A stretch of DNA of 28,429 bases, from the NCBI GenBank assembly GCA_044359155.1, contig JBIKMR010000015.1:1-28429 (forward strand), given 5' to 3'. Source of the stretch: WGMK01 sp044359155 (GTDB lineage: Bacteria > Hydrogenedentota > Hydrogenedentia > Hydrogenedentales > JAEUWI01). Below, one piece after another: positions 15,828-24,815 of this stretch. How positions within the stretch are numbered: position 1 is the first letter of the stretch; each line of letters starts with the position of its first letter. The notes below the pieces were generated by a model. That model was not told the origin of the DNA, searched no databases, and saw nothing but the letters and a program-made list of their open reading frames with translations. Both the position numbers and the translations under genes were made by a program.

Positions 15828-18008
15828 ATGTTACGCTGCCGCTATGCCTATCCGTTTCTCCTTGTCGCGCTTATGGTCACCAGTTGCGCAGGCGGTTCCC
15901 GGCAAGACCGTGCCTCCTTCATCCCCCCAGCAGGCAAATACGACGCCCGCATCCTGCGCGACGAGTTCGGCGTACCCCATGTGTTCGGCAAGACCGACGC
16001 CGACGCCGCCTATGCCTTGGCTTTCGCCCATTGCGAGGACGACGCCACCAACATGGAAGACGGCGTGCTGGTGTCGCGCGCGAAGATCGGCTCCGTGCGT
16101 GGCATGGACATGGCCAAGTTCGACTACATCATGCAGCTCTTCCGCGTGAGGGATTTCGTCGAGGCGAAATACGAGACCGACCTTAGCCCAGACGTGCGCG
16201 CCGTGTGCGACGCCTACGCCGACGGTATTAACCATTTCGCAGCGGCCTACCCCGACCGTATGCCCCACATCGAGTTGCCCGTTACCGGCAAAGAGATCGT
16301 CATGGGCTTCACGCTCAAGGCCCCCTTCTTCTACGAACTGCACACCCAGCTCGAACGCGTGATGAACCTGAAAGAAATGCCGCCGGTTCAAACGCGCGAT
16401 ACCACCACGGCATGGCTGACAGAGGAGAACCCCTACACCGGCGGCCTGCCCATCGGCTCCAATTCCTGGGCGGTTGCCCCCAAGCGCAGCGCAGACGGTC
16501 ACACCCGCTTGGCGGTGAATTCGCACCAGCCGTGGGACGGCCCCGTCGCGTGGTACGAAGCGCACATCCACAGCGAGCAGGGCTGGGAAATGCACGGCGG
16601 CACCTTCCCCGGTGGCCCACTGATCTTCAGTGGACACGACAGCTTCAAGGGCTGGTGCCACACCGTCAACCGCCCTGACCTGTCTGATGTCTATGCCCTC
16701 GAAATCAACCCCGACAACGAGAACCAGTATAAGTTCGATGGCGAATGGAAGGATCTCGAAGTACGGCAGGCCCGCCTGAAGGTCAAGCTTTGGGGCCCCT
16801 TCAGTTGGACGGTGAAAAAGGAATGCCTCTGGAGCATCCACGGCCCCGCCATTCGCAACGACGTCGGCGTCTTTGCCTTCCGCTTTGCTGGCTTGGGTGA
16901 ATTGAAAATGGTCGAGCAATGGTTCCGCATGAACAAGGCCAAGACCTTCGACGAGTTCTACAAGGCAATGGAGATACAGGGCCTGCCCTCGTTCAACCTC
17001 ATGTACGCCGACAAGACCGGCAAGCTGTTCTACGCCTACAACGGCAAGTTCCCCAAGCGGGTGGCAGGATACAACTACCTTGAGGCCCTGCCCGGCAACA
17101 CGAGCGAATTGGTGTGGGACGAGTGGTACCCCTTCACTGCCGTGCCGCAATTGCAAGACCCCGAAAGCGGCTTCGCGCAAACCTGCAACAGCACGCCCTA
17201 TCTGATCACCGAAGGCCTGGACAATCCTAAGGAAGCGGACTTCGTAAAGGAGATGGGGGTGGAGACGCACCAAGGCAACCGTAGCCGCCGCGCCTTGGCC
17301 ACGTATGGCGTAGACCCCAGTATCAGCGAGGAAGAGTTCTTCGCCTACAAGCACGACACCGAGTATCACCCCGAGAGCAAGGCAGGCAAGGAACGCGCCG
17401 CCCTGCTCGAAGTCAAATCAGACGACCCGCTGGTGAAGGAAGCCATCGCCGTCTTGCAGGCGTGGAACCTGCGCACCGACAAGGACAACGTCCACGCGCC
17501 ACTGGGCTTTCTAACCTGCGTGCCGCCCGAAGGCTCAGCCAATGCGCTGGGCCTCAAGCCGCGCGAATTCCTGCAAGACCGTGCCGCGCGACTGGCTTCC
17601 GCCGCCAAGCACCTAAAGAAACATTTCGGCAAACTCGAAGTCCCCTGGGGAGACTTCTGCCGCCTGCGGCGTGGGGGAGTGGACGTGCCCCTCGCGGGCG
17701 CGCCTGACACCATGCGCGCCATAGACGGTGCCCTCACCAAGGATGGCCGCCTCGCCGCCAACTACGGCGATGGACTCTACATGTTTGTCGATTGGGCACC
17801 CGATGGCACGGTGAAGTCGGAGGCGATCCACAACTACGGTGCAGCCTCCACCGATCCCGCATCTCCGCATTACGACGACCAAGTGCAGCGCTTTGCCGAC
17901 ATGAACCTGCGCGACACCCTGCTCACAGAGGCGCAGGTGCGCGAGCACCTCGCGCTCGAATATCGCCCCGGAGATTTCTCCGATGTCTGGTACAAGCACA
18001 CCAAGTAA
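15828..18008 (+). CDS. Penicillin acylase family lipoprotein, copy 1
   Basis: This is an N-terminal-nucleophile amide hydrolase of the penicillin acylase (peptidase S45) family; its substrate is unknown. The ATG at 15828 is chosen over an upstream-open frame because GAGGGAG lies 9 bases before it and the product then starts with a signal peptide and lipobox VTSC (Cys20). The alpha part has RDEFGVPHVFGKTDAD; the new N-terminus after self-cleavage would be Ser211 in IGSNSWAV. Gln234 (NSHQPW) and Asn454 (CNSTP) match the substrate-pocket and oxyanion residues of penicillin G acylase. 726 residues, normal family length. First of three tandem paralogs. Confidence 0.93.
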   Translation: MLRCRYAYPFLLVALMVTSCAGGSRQDRASFIPPAGKYDARILRDEFGVPHVFGKTDADAAYALAFAHCEDDATNMEDGVLVSRAKIGSVRGMDMAKFDYIMQLFRVRDFVEAKYETDLSPDVRAVCDAYADGINHFAAAYPDRMPHIELPVTGKEIVMGFTLKAPFFYELHTQLERVMNLKEMPPVQTRDTTTAWLTEENPYTGGLPIGSNSWAVAPKRSADGHTRLAVNSHQPWDGPVAWYEAHIHSEQGWEMHGGTFPGGPLIFSGHDSFKGWCHTVNRPDLSDVYALEINPDNENQYKFDGEWKDLEVRQARLKVKLWGPFSWTVKKECLWSIHGPAIRNDVGVFAFRFAGLGELKMVEQWFRMNKAKTFDEFYKAMEIQGLPSFNLMYADKTGKLFYAYNGKFPKRVAGYNYLEALPGNTSELVWDEWYPFTAVPQLQDPESGFAQTCNSTPYLITEGLDNPKEADFVKEMGVETHQGNRSRRALATYGVDPSISEEEFFAYKHDTEYHPESKAGKERAALLEVKSDDPLVKEAIAVLQAWNLRTDKDNVHAPLGFLTCVPPEGSANALGLKPREFLQDRAARLASAAKHLKKHFGKLEVPWGDFCRLRRGGVDVPLAGAPDTMRAIDGALTKDGRLAANYGDGLYMFVDWAPDGTVKSEAIHNYGAASTDPASPHYDDQVQRFADMNLRDTLLTEAQVREHLALEYRPGDFSDVWYKHTK
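16910..16941 (+). repeat. 32-bp block identical to copy 3 acylase (first member)
   Basis: These 32 bases, coding for VEQWFRMNKA and flanking bases, are identical to 21320-21351 in the third acylase gene. Flanking codons differ at both silent and replacement positions. It is either a short conversion tract or chance retention in a conserved motif. Confidence 0.7.
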
Positions 18009-18024
18009 CTACCGGGAGTACCCC

Positions 18025-20202
18025 TTGTTGAAACGCTATCGCCTCATCGCCCTGTTGCTCCCCGTGCTCTTTCTGGCCGGCTGCCCGCGCCACTTGCCCC
18101 CGGCGGAAAAGCTGATACCCGAGCCCGGCAAATACACAGTGGACATTCGCCGCGACGAGTGGGGCGTGCCCCACATCTACGGCAAGCGCGATGCAGACGT
18201 GGCCTACGGCTTGGCCTATGCCAACAGCGAAGACGACTTCGAGACGATGCAGGAAACCCTGCTGCTGGCGCAGGGCAAGCTCTCCACGCACCAGCGCTTC
18301 GGCGGGCTCAAGTTCGATTTCATCGCGGCGGCCTTCCGCGTGGACAAGTGGGTTAACGAGAAGTACGAAAGCGATCTCTCCCCCGAGACCCGCGCCATCT
18401 GCGAGGCCTACGCCGACGGCGTGAACCACTACGCCGCCCTGCACCCCGAGGCGGTATACGCCCCCCAGTCCTTCCCCGTCACAGGCAAAGACATCGTCGC
18501 GGGCTTCGTCGTCAAGATGCCCTTCTTCTACGGGCTAGACAAATATCTCAAGACCTGGCTCGCGGGCGAAGGCTGGCAGCCGGGGCAACAGCGCGCAGAA
18601 GACGTGAACAGCATGGACTCCCTATTCTGGAGCCGCCTGCCCAAGGGGTCCAACAGCTTCGCCGTGGCCCCGTCCCGCTCCGCCGATGGTTATACCCGCC
18701 TAGACATCAATTCACACCAACCGTGGGAAGGCCCCGTAAGTTGGTACGAAGCCCGCCTGCACAGCGAAGAAGGCTGGGACATGGTGGGCGGCGTGTTCCC
18801 CGGCACCCCCGTGGTGCTGCATGGGCACAACCGCAACCTCGGCTGGGCTCACACTGTAAACGAGCCTGACCTCTGCGACATCTACGCCCTCACCATCAAC
18901 CCCGACAACGACAACCAATACCAGTTCGACGGCGCATGGCGCGACTTTGAAACCGAGACCGTCCACTTCGAGATTCGCCTCTGGGGCAACATCTTCGTCA
19001 AGGTGCCCTGGACCCTGAAGTGGTCCGTGCATGGACCCGTCATGGACACCCCCAACGGCGTCATGGCCATCACCTTCGCGGGCTACGGCGAGATTCGCCT
19101 GGTAGAGCAGATACTCCAGATGAACAAGTCAGCCAACCTCGACGAGTTCCAAAGCGCGATGAAGATGCGCGCCATGCCTTCCATGAACACCCTCTACGCC
19201 GACAAGACCGGCAACATCTGGTACCTCTACAACGCCGCCCTGCCCGAGCGCGCAGACGGATTCGACTGGCGCGGCATCCTGCCGGGCGACACCAGCGACG
19301 CCCTCTGGAAAGGCGTCATCCCCTTCGACCGCCTGCCGCAATCCCTCAATCCCAAGAGCGGCTGGGTGCAAAGCTGCAACAACGATCCCTTCTACTGCAC
19401 CGCCCCTGAAGACGCGCCCAAGCGAGACGGCTACTCCGACAACTACGGCATCGACACCATCATGCGCAACCGCGCATGGCGCGCCATTGAATTGCTTGGC
19501 TCGGACGACAGCATCACGCGCGACGAGTTCTACGCCTACAAGTTCGACACCAAATACTCGACCCAGTCCATGCCCGCGAGCCTCATCAAGGAAGCGCTGG
19601 CCAAGTATCCCACCGGCAACGCCGACCACGACAAGGCCCTCGAAGTGCTGCGCGACTGGGACATGGACTGCAATCCCGACAGCACTGGCGCAGCCATCGG
19701 TGTGGGGGTCGTGCTGCCCACCATCGCGGCACAGCTTTTCGGTGAACCCCTCCCCAACACGTGGGACAACTTTACCAACGCGGCGGACTTGCTCATCAAG
19801 AACTTCGGGCGCGTGGACGTTCCTTGGAAACAGATCAACCTGATGCACCGGGGCGACCTGCGCATCGGCCTCGGCGGCGGGCCAGACATTCTCTACGCCG
19901 TCTACGGTCGCCCCCAGCCCGACGGCACCCTCAAGGGAGAAGCGGGCGACAGCTACATCCTCATCCCCGAATGGGCGCCCGACGGCACCCTTACCTCGCA
20001 CAGCCTGCACCAGTTTGGCAGTGCCACCAAAGACAAGGCCTCCCCTCACTACGCCGACCAGGCCCCACTCTTCCAGCGCATGGAGCTGAAGCCGGTATGG
20101 TTCGACGAGGCGGAACTCAGCCAGCACACGCAGATAACCTACCAGCCCGGCGATTTCACCGGGGCTTGGTACGCGCAAGTTAAAGAAGGAACTTCCCGAT
20201 AA
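18025..20202 (+). CDS. Penicillin acylase family lipoprotein, copy 2 (TTG start)
   Basis: Second paralog of the S45 Ntn-hydrolase family, substrate unknown. An ATG at 17983 would lie inside copy 1 with no ribosome binding site; CGGGAG at 18013-18018 instead points to one of two adjacent TTG codons (18025 or 18028), giving a clean signal peptide with lipobox LAGC. The alpha part has RRDEWGVPHIYGKRDAD. The predicted nucleophile is Ser209 in KGSNSFAV and the oxyanion Asn is Asn452 (SCNNDPF). About 725 residues. It starts 16 bases after copy 1 and its stop overlaps the copy 3 start, so the three are co-translated. Confidence 0.92.
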   Translation: MLKRYRLIALLLPVLFLAGCPRHLPPAEKLIPEPGKYTVDIRRDEWGVPHIYGKRDADVAYGLAYANSEDDFETMQETLLLAQGKLSTHQRFGGLKFDFIAAAFRVDKWVNEKYESDLSPETRAICEAYADGVNHYAALHPEAVYAPQSFPVTGKDIVAGFVVKMPFFYGLDKYLKTWLAGEGWQPGQQRAEDVNSMDSLFWSRLPKGSNSFAVAPSRSADGYTRLDINSHQPWEGPVSWYEARLHSEEGWDMVGGVFPGTPVVLHGHNRNLGWAHTVNEPDLCDIYALTINPDNDNQYQFDGAWRDFETETVHFEIRLWGNIFVKVPWTLKWSVHGPVMDTPNGVMAITFAGYGEIRLVEQILQMNKSANLDEFQSAMKMRAMPSMNTLYADKTGNIWYLYNAALPERADGFDWRGILPGDTSDALWKGVIPFDRLPQSLNPKSGWVQSCNNDPFYCTAPEDAPKRDGYSDNYGIDTIMRNRAWRAIELLGSDDSITRDEFYAYKFDTKYSTQSMPASLIKEALAKYPTGNADHDKALEVLRDWDMDCNPDSTGAAIGVGVVLPTIAAQLFGEPLPNTWDNFTNAADLLIKNFGRVDVPWKQINLMHRGDLRIGLGGGPDILYAVYGRPQPDGTLKGEAGDSYILIPEWAPDGTLTSHSLHQFGSATKDKASPHYADQAPLFQRMELKPVWFDEAELSQHTQITYQPGDFTGAWYAQVKEGTSR
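18787..18848 (+). repeat. 62-bp block identical to copy 3 acylase (first member)
   Basis: Bases 18787-18848 are identical to 21006-21067, without a single silent change over 20 codons (from GGVFPGTPVV to NRNLGW). Silent differences begin again in the codons on both sides. This points to recent gene conversion or recombination between copies 2 and 3. Confidence 0.9.
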
Positions 20203-22388
20203 TGAAAAACTCCCTTGTTGTTGCGCTCTCCCTCGCCGGACTGCTCACCGGCTGCGGCCCATCCATGCCGCCGAACGACACGATGATTCCCCCCGAGGGC
20301 AAGTACGACGTCGAAATACTTCGCGACGAATTCGGCGTGCCACACATCTTCGGAAAGACCGACGCCGCCACGGCCTATGGACTGGGCTATGCCAACTGCG
20401 AAGACGACTGGGAAACCATGCAGCAGGGCATCTACCTATCACGCGGAGTGCTGGCCACGCTCGAAGGGCGGGAGGCCCTGCCACTGGACTACCTCGTGAA
20501 GCTGTTTCGCTTCCGTGAAATCATCGACGCGAAATACGAAACCTCCCTCTCGCCCGACATTCGCGCCGTGGTCGAGGGTTTCGCCGCAGGCTGCAACCAC
20601 TATGCTGCACTGAACCCCGGCAAGGTGAAGAACCCCGCACTCTATCCCGTAACCGGCAAAGACATCGTCGTCGGCTTCATGATCAAGAGCCCCATGTTCT
20701 TCGGCATGGACCGTGAAGCGCGCCGCCTCTTCGAGGGCGAGCCCGGCGAAGTGACCAAGAAGGGCGAGAAGCCCGCCGGGCTGGTGCAAGGCACCACCGA
20801 CCTCTCCGAAGTTCCCTACGAGGCATGGTCCGGCCCCGGCTTCCTCACGCGAGACCTCGAGGTTGGCTCGAACACCATGGCTGTGGCCCCCAAGCGCACG
20901 CCCGACGGCATGACCCACCTGGCCATCAATTCGCACCAGCCCTACTCAGGGCCGGTCGCGTGGTACGAAGTACACCTGCACAGCGAGGAAGGGTGGGACA
21001 TGGTCGGCGGCGTGTTCCCCGGCACCCCCGTGGTGCTGCATGGGCACAACCGCAACCTCGGCTGGGCGCACACTGTGAACAGCCCCGACCTGGTAGACAT
21101 ATACAAGCTCGACATCAACCCCGACAACGAAGACCAGTACAAATACGACGGAGAATGGAAGGACCTCGAAGTTACTTCGGCCAAACTGACCATACCCATC
21201 TGGGGCGGCATCACCATTCCCTACTGGCGCGAGGCGCTCTACTCCGTTCACGGCCCGGCCATCCGCACCGACCACGGCGTATACGCCATCAAGTACGCGG
21301 GCTACGGAGACGTGGGTCAGGTCGAGCAATGGTTCCGCATGAACAAGGCCACCAACCTCGACGAGTTCAAGGCAGCCCTCAGCCTACAGCAGATCGCCTC
21401 CTTCAACATTGGCTACGCCGACAAGGCAGGCAACATTGCCTACTTCTACAACGCCAAGTTCCCCAAGCGTGCCGAGGGCTACGACTGGGAAAAGTACCTG
21501 CCCGGCGACACCAGCGAAACCAACTGGACCGAGTACCTTCCTTGGACGGCAGCCCCCGCCATCGTCAACCCCGATGCCGGATACATCTACAACGCCAACG
21601 GCACCCCCTTCCTCGCCACCGAAAAGAATGAAGACCTCAAGAACGAAGACTTCAGCCCGACCCTCGGCATCGAGACGGACCAGAAGAACCGAGGTTACCG
21701 CCTCCACGAACTGCTCAGTCCCGACACCTCGATAACCACCGAAGAGTTCTACGCCTACAAGTACGATCTCAACTACTCGCCCGCGTCCGATGCAAAAGCG
21801 CTGGTAGACATCGTCCTCGGACTCGACCTGAAAGACGACCCCATGCTCACCGAGGCGCAAGAGTTGATCCGCAGTTGGAACCTCTCCTGTGATTTGAACA
21901 ACCACGCCACCGCCATCGCCGTGATGACCATGGAACCCGTGGTGCGCGGCACCGTGGCCAAGACCCCCGAGGCCATCAAGGAACAGCTCAAGCTCAGTGC
22001 CGAACGCCTGATGAAACACCACGGCAGCATCGCCGTGCCTTGGGGTAAGGTCAACCGCCTCGTGCGCGGCAAGGTCAACGTCCCCATTGCAGGAGGGCCG
22101 GACATCGTGCGCGCCGTCTATGGCCGGTGGGACGATGAGAAAGGGATCCTCATCGGCGAAGGTGGCGACTGCTACGTAATCATGGCATCGTGGGACAAGG
22201 ACGGCAAGGTCTCTTCCCGCAGCATCCACCAATTCGGCAGCGCCACGCTCGACGAGAACTCCCCCCACTACGCCGACCAAGCCGAACGCTTTGCCAACAT
22301 GGACCCCAAACCCGTCCGCATGGATCGCGCCGACATAGAAGCCAACCTAACCGCTAAGTACCGCCCCGGCCAACCACGCGGGAAATAG
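20202..22388 (+). CDS. Penicillin acylase family lipoprotein, copy 3
   Basis: Third paralog of the S45 family, 728 residues, substrate unknown. The ATG shares a base with the copy 2 stop. It begins with a signal peptide and lipobox LTGC, then GKYDVEILRDEFGVPHIFGKTDAA. The predicted nucleophile is Ser223 in VGSNTMAV, with NSHQPY downstream for the pocket Gln and Asn466 (NANGTP) for the oxyanion hole. A longer linker before the nucleophile than in copies 1 and 2 (EGEPGEVTKKGEKPAGL) suggests a different propeptide. Last gene of the acylase operon; an 82-base gap follows. Confidence 0.93.
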   Translation: MKNSLVVALSLAGLLTGCGPSMPPNDTMIPPEGKYDVEILRDEFGVPHIFGKTDAATAYGLGYANCEDDWETMQQGIYLSRGVLATLEGREALPLDYLVKLFRFREIIDAKYETSLSPDIRAVVEGFAAGCNHYAALNPGKVKNPALYPVTGKDIVVGFMIKSPMFFGMDREARRLFEGEPGEVTKKGEKPAGLVQGTTDLSEVPYEAWSGPGFLTRDLEVGSNTMAVAPKRTPDGMTHLAINSHQPYSGPVAWYEVHLHSEEGWDMVGGVFPGTPVVLHGHNRNLGWAHTVNSPDLVDIYKLDINPDNEDQYKYDGEWKDLEVTSAKLTIPIWGGITIPYWREALYSVHGPAIRTDHGVYAIKYAGYGDVGQVEQWFRMNKATNLDEFKAALSLQQIASFNIGYADKAGNIAYFYNAKFPKRAEGYDWEKYLPGDTSETNWTEYLPWTAAPAIVNPDAGYIYNANGTPFLATEKNEDLKNEDFSPTLGIETDQKNRGYRLHELLSPDTSITTEEFYAYKYDLNYSPASDAKALVDIVLGLDLKDDPMLTEAQELIRSWNLSCDLNNHATAIAVMTMEPVVRGTVAKTPEAIKEQLKLSAERLMKHHGSIAVPWGKVNRLVRGKVNVPIAGGPDIVRAVYGRWDDEKGILIGEGGDCYVIMASWDKDGKVSSRSIHQFGSATLDENSPHYADQAERFANMDPKPVRMDRADIEANLTAKYRPGQPRGK
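21006..21067 (+). repeat. 62-bp block identical to copy 2 acylase (second member)
   Basis: Partner of 18787-18848: the same 62 bases in the same reading frame and at the matching protein position (Ntn beta-chain, 46 residues after the predicted nucleophile). Confidence 0.9.
21320..21351 (+). repeat. 32-bp block identical to copy 1 acylase (second member)
   Basis: Partner of 16910-16941 in copy 1, same frame, same position in the protein. Copy 2 differs clearly at this place (VEQILQMNKS). Confidence 0.7.
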
Positions 22389-22470
22389 CCAACAACACTG
22401 GGTCGCATGGCCCGATCATGAAAGCATTCCAGCGACGGTGCTATCATATCGAACAGGGAGGCCGCGCAAC

Positions 22471-24153
22471 GTGTCGCTGCAGGTCATCATAGAGCAGCCG
22501 GGTATGCCGCCCATGACGGTGAACCTGGACCAGCCCGAGGTCAACTTCGGACGTTCGGATGAAAGCGACGTCGTGCTCGTTGCCGAGGAAGTGTCGCGCC
22601 ACCACGCCAAGATTGTGCAGCGTGGCGGCAAGGTCATCCTGCAAGATAACAAGAGCATGAATGGCACCTATGTGAACCGGCAGCGCGTGGTCGAGCGGGT
22701 GCTCTCGCACGACGACGAAATCTGGTTCGGCAGCAAATGCCGCCTGCGTTTCAAGGACGAGCGCCCCGTGGTGCTGCCTACGATTCAGGTTCCCTACGTC
22801 GCCCCGGACACCGGCTTTGGCTCCTCGCTCGGCACCCCGGCTCCCGGTTCAGGCATGGGGCGCAGCGTGGACCAGATTCGCGCAGAGATGGAGCGCGTTG
22901 GCAACAACATGACGCTCATCGCGCGCGCCCCCTCGGGTCCCAACGTCAACCAGACCATCACCTCCGAATCCGCCCCCGATGATCTCGTGCGCATTGGCCG
23001 GGCCTACCGTCGCCTTGCCGCGCTGTTTGAAGTCAGCAAGATCATGTCGGGAGACTTCGACCTTGACCACCGTCTCTCCACCGTAATGGACCGCATCCTA
23101 GAGGTGATGGACGCAGACCGGGGATTCGTCGTGTTGAAGGACCCGACCACTGGTTACCTCAGCCTGCGCCTTGCGCGACAGATGGGGCAAGAGCTGCAGT
23201 CCAGCTCCCCCAGCATGGGCATTGCCGGGCGCGCCGCCATAGACGGCGAGCCCGTGTTGATGACCGACGCCGCCACCAACGAAGAATTCGGGATGCGCGA
23301 GAGCATCATCCAGCAGCGCATCCGCAGCGCCATGTGCGTGCCCCTGCAAATGTCCGACCAGATACTCGGCTCCATCTACATCGACACCCAGAAATTCCAC
23401 GTGGCCTTTACTGAAGAAGACCTCGAACTCTTCGCATCCATGGCGGCCCAGGCCGCCATGGCCATACACAATGTGCAACTGCACGACCAGGTTGTCACGG
23501 CAGAAAAAAAGCGCGCCGACTTCGGGCGCTTCCTCTCGCCCGATATCGTCGAGAAGATTCTCGCAGAGAACACTGAGATAGAACTGGGCGGCCAGAAGAC
23601 GCAGGCCACCACCTTCTTCTGCGACATACGCGGCTTCACCAAACTCTCCGAGCACTCGAACCCGCAAGGGATTGTCGAGATGCTCAACATCCACTTCACC
23701 CACCTCACCGAGATCATCTTCGACTACCGGGGCACCATCAACAAGTTCATCGGCGACGAGGTCATGGCCGTGTTCGGCGTCCCCTTCGCCACGGGGGACG
23801 AGTCCTTCCAGGCCGTCTGCGCAGGAATTGCCATACAGGCGAAGAACCGCGAACTAAACGAACAACGCGCCCGCGAAGGCAAGCCCACCTTTGAAGTCGG
23901 CATCGGCATCGAGACCGGCGAAGTCTGCGCCGGCTACGTCGGCTCCCCCATGCGCATGGAATACACTGTCATCGGCGACAAGGTGAACACCGCCAGCCGC
24001 CTCTGCGGCATCGCCAAGCCCGGCCAGGTCATCGTCGGCATGACCGCATGGGAAGAAATCGAAGACCGCGTAGAAGGCCGCCCCACGGGTTCGGTCATGC
24101 TCAAGGGAAAAGAGCTGCCGGTGAAAGCCTTCGAGGTGACGGGGCTGAAGTAG
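22471..24153 (+). CDS. FHA-GAF adenylate cyclase (class IIIb)
   Basis: A soluble cyclic-AMP synthase with two sensory modules. I choose GTG at 22471 (AGGGAG at 22455-22460), which gives 560 residues starting directly with the FHA domain: FGRSDESD (26-33), SRHHA (42-46), NGTYVN (64-69), a phosphothreonine-binding fold. A GAF domain spans about 179-335. The cyclase domain (about 370-555) has both metal Asp residues (Asp385 in FCDIRGFT, Asp429 in IGDEV), Lys425 and Thr499 for adenine recognition, and Asn506/Arg510 for the transition state. Thr instead of Asp at 499 marks class IIIb, a group often stimulated by bicarbonate. No transmembrane segment seen. Partner kinase not in the window. Confidence 0.93.
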   Translation: MSLQVIIEQPGMPPMTVNLDQPEVNFGRSDESDVVLVAEEVSRHHAKIVQRGGKVILQDNKSMNGTYVNRQRVVERVLSHDDEIWFGSKCRLRFKDERPVVLPTIQVPYVAPDTGFGSSLGTPAPGSGMGRSVDQIRAEMERVGNNMTLIARAPSGPNVNQTITSESAPDDLVRIGRAYRRLAALFEVSKIMSGDFDLDHRLSTVMDRILEVMDADRGFVVLKDPTTGYLSLRLARQMGQELQSSSPSMGIAGRAAIDGEPVLMTDAATNEEFGMRESIIQQRIRSAMCVPLQMSDQILGSIYIDTQKFHVAFTEEDLELFASMAAQAAMAIHNVQLHDQVVTAEKKRADFGRFLSPDIVEKILAENTEIELGGQKTQATTFFCDIRGFTKLSEHSNPQGIVEMLNIHFTHLTEIIFDYRGTINKFIGDEVMAVFGVPFATGDESFQAVCAGIAIQAKNRELNEQRAREGKPTFEVGIGIETGEVCAGYVGSPMRMEYTVIGDKVNTASRLCGIAKPGQVIVGMTAWEEIEDRVEGRPTGSVMLKGKELPVKAFEVTGLK

Positions 24154-24236
24154 CACGAACGCGCTTCGGATTGATCCACTACCGACCATGCCACTCTTCC
24201 GACCGACAGGTCTACTCTTCCCTCGTCGCGCTCCAC

Positions 24237-24809
24237 CTACCCCGCGTCCAGCACAAACTTGCGGAACACAATCCCGGTAATCAGCAAGCCCACGCCCAGC
24301 ACGGCGGCGTGCATACCCCAACGCTGAAGCAGGCCGGGTTGTTGTGTCGGCGTTGTCGGCGGGGCAGATATATCTGATGGCGCAACGAACACGTTGGCGG
24401 CTTGGGCTACCGCAGCCTCCATTTCCCTCGCACGCTCGGCCAGGGCTATCTCTTCTTTCGGCGCGTAGAATTCCCCCTGCTTGGTTTGCACGGGGGAATA
24501 GCCTGCGGCTTTCCAGTCTTCGGTCAGCCGTTGCTTGCGCAGCGACCGCGTCTCGGCCACAAACTCCGGCTGGCGCAGGGGACGATCTTGCTGGGGCGCC
24601 CACGGGGTGTCGAACACGAGGGTGGGGGTCTTGCCAGGGGGCAGGCTTACCACGTCCTGCTCATACCATTGGCCATCCACAGCCAGCGCGCCATAAGCCA
24701 CGGTGCCGTCGGCAAAGGTCATCTTAAACGTGGGCACGTTCTCCGGGATTTCCCCGTAGAAGGGCACCTGCGACAACGCGGCCAAGACCATGAAAATGGA
24801 AGTAATCAT
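24237..24809 (-). CDS. Unknown exported protein with C-terminal membrane anchor
   Basis: No family recognised. The 190-residue product has an N-terminal signal peptide (MITSIFMVLAALSQVPFYG), a mixed polar domain with a strand-rich first half (TFKMTFADGTVAYGALAVDGQWY), a charged helical stretch (about 110-135, KEEIALAERAREME), a Pro/Thr/Gln-rich linker (SAPPTTPTQQPG) and one transmembrane helix at about 164-187 ending in a short basic tail. This suggests a domain on the outer side of the cytoplasmic membrane. No ribosome binding site is seen before the ATG, but TATACT lies six bases upstream, so the mRNA may be leaderless. Convergent with the cyclase gene; downstream of the ompA-type gene on the same strand but behind its terminator. 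Confidence 0.8.
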   Translation of the reverse strand: MITSIFMVLAALSQVPFYGEIPENVPTFKMTFADGTVAYGALAVDGQWYEQDVVSLPPGKTPTLVFDTPWAPQQDRPLRQPEFVAETRSLRKQRLTEDWKAAGYSPVQTKQGEFYAPKEEIALAERAREMEAAVAQAANVFVAPSDISAPPTTPTQQPGLLQRWGMHAAVLGVGLLITGIVFRKFVLDAG

Positions 24810-24815
24810 GGGCGC

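Noticed and set aside
15831..17369. Long minus-strand open frame (512 codons) opposite acylase copy 1
   Set aside because: GC-rich codon-position shadow; the plus-strand gene has clear family motifs, and the minus frame has no recognisable domain or ribosome binding site.
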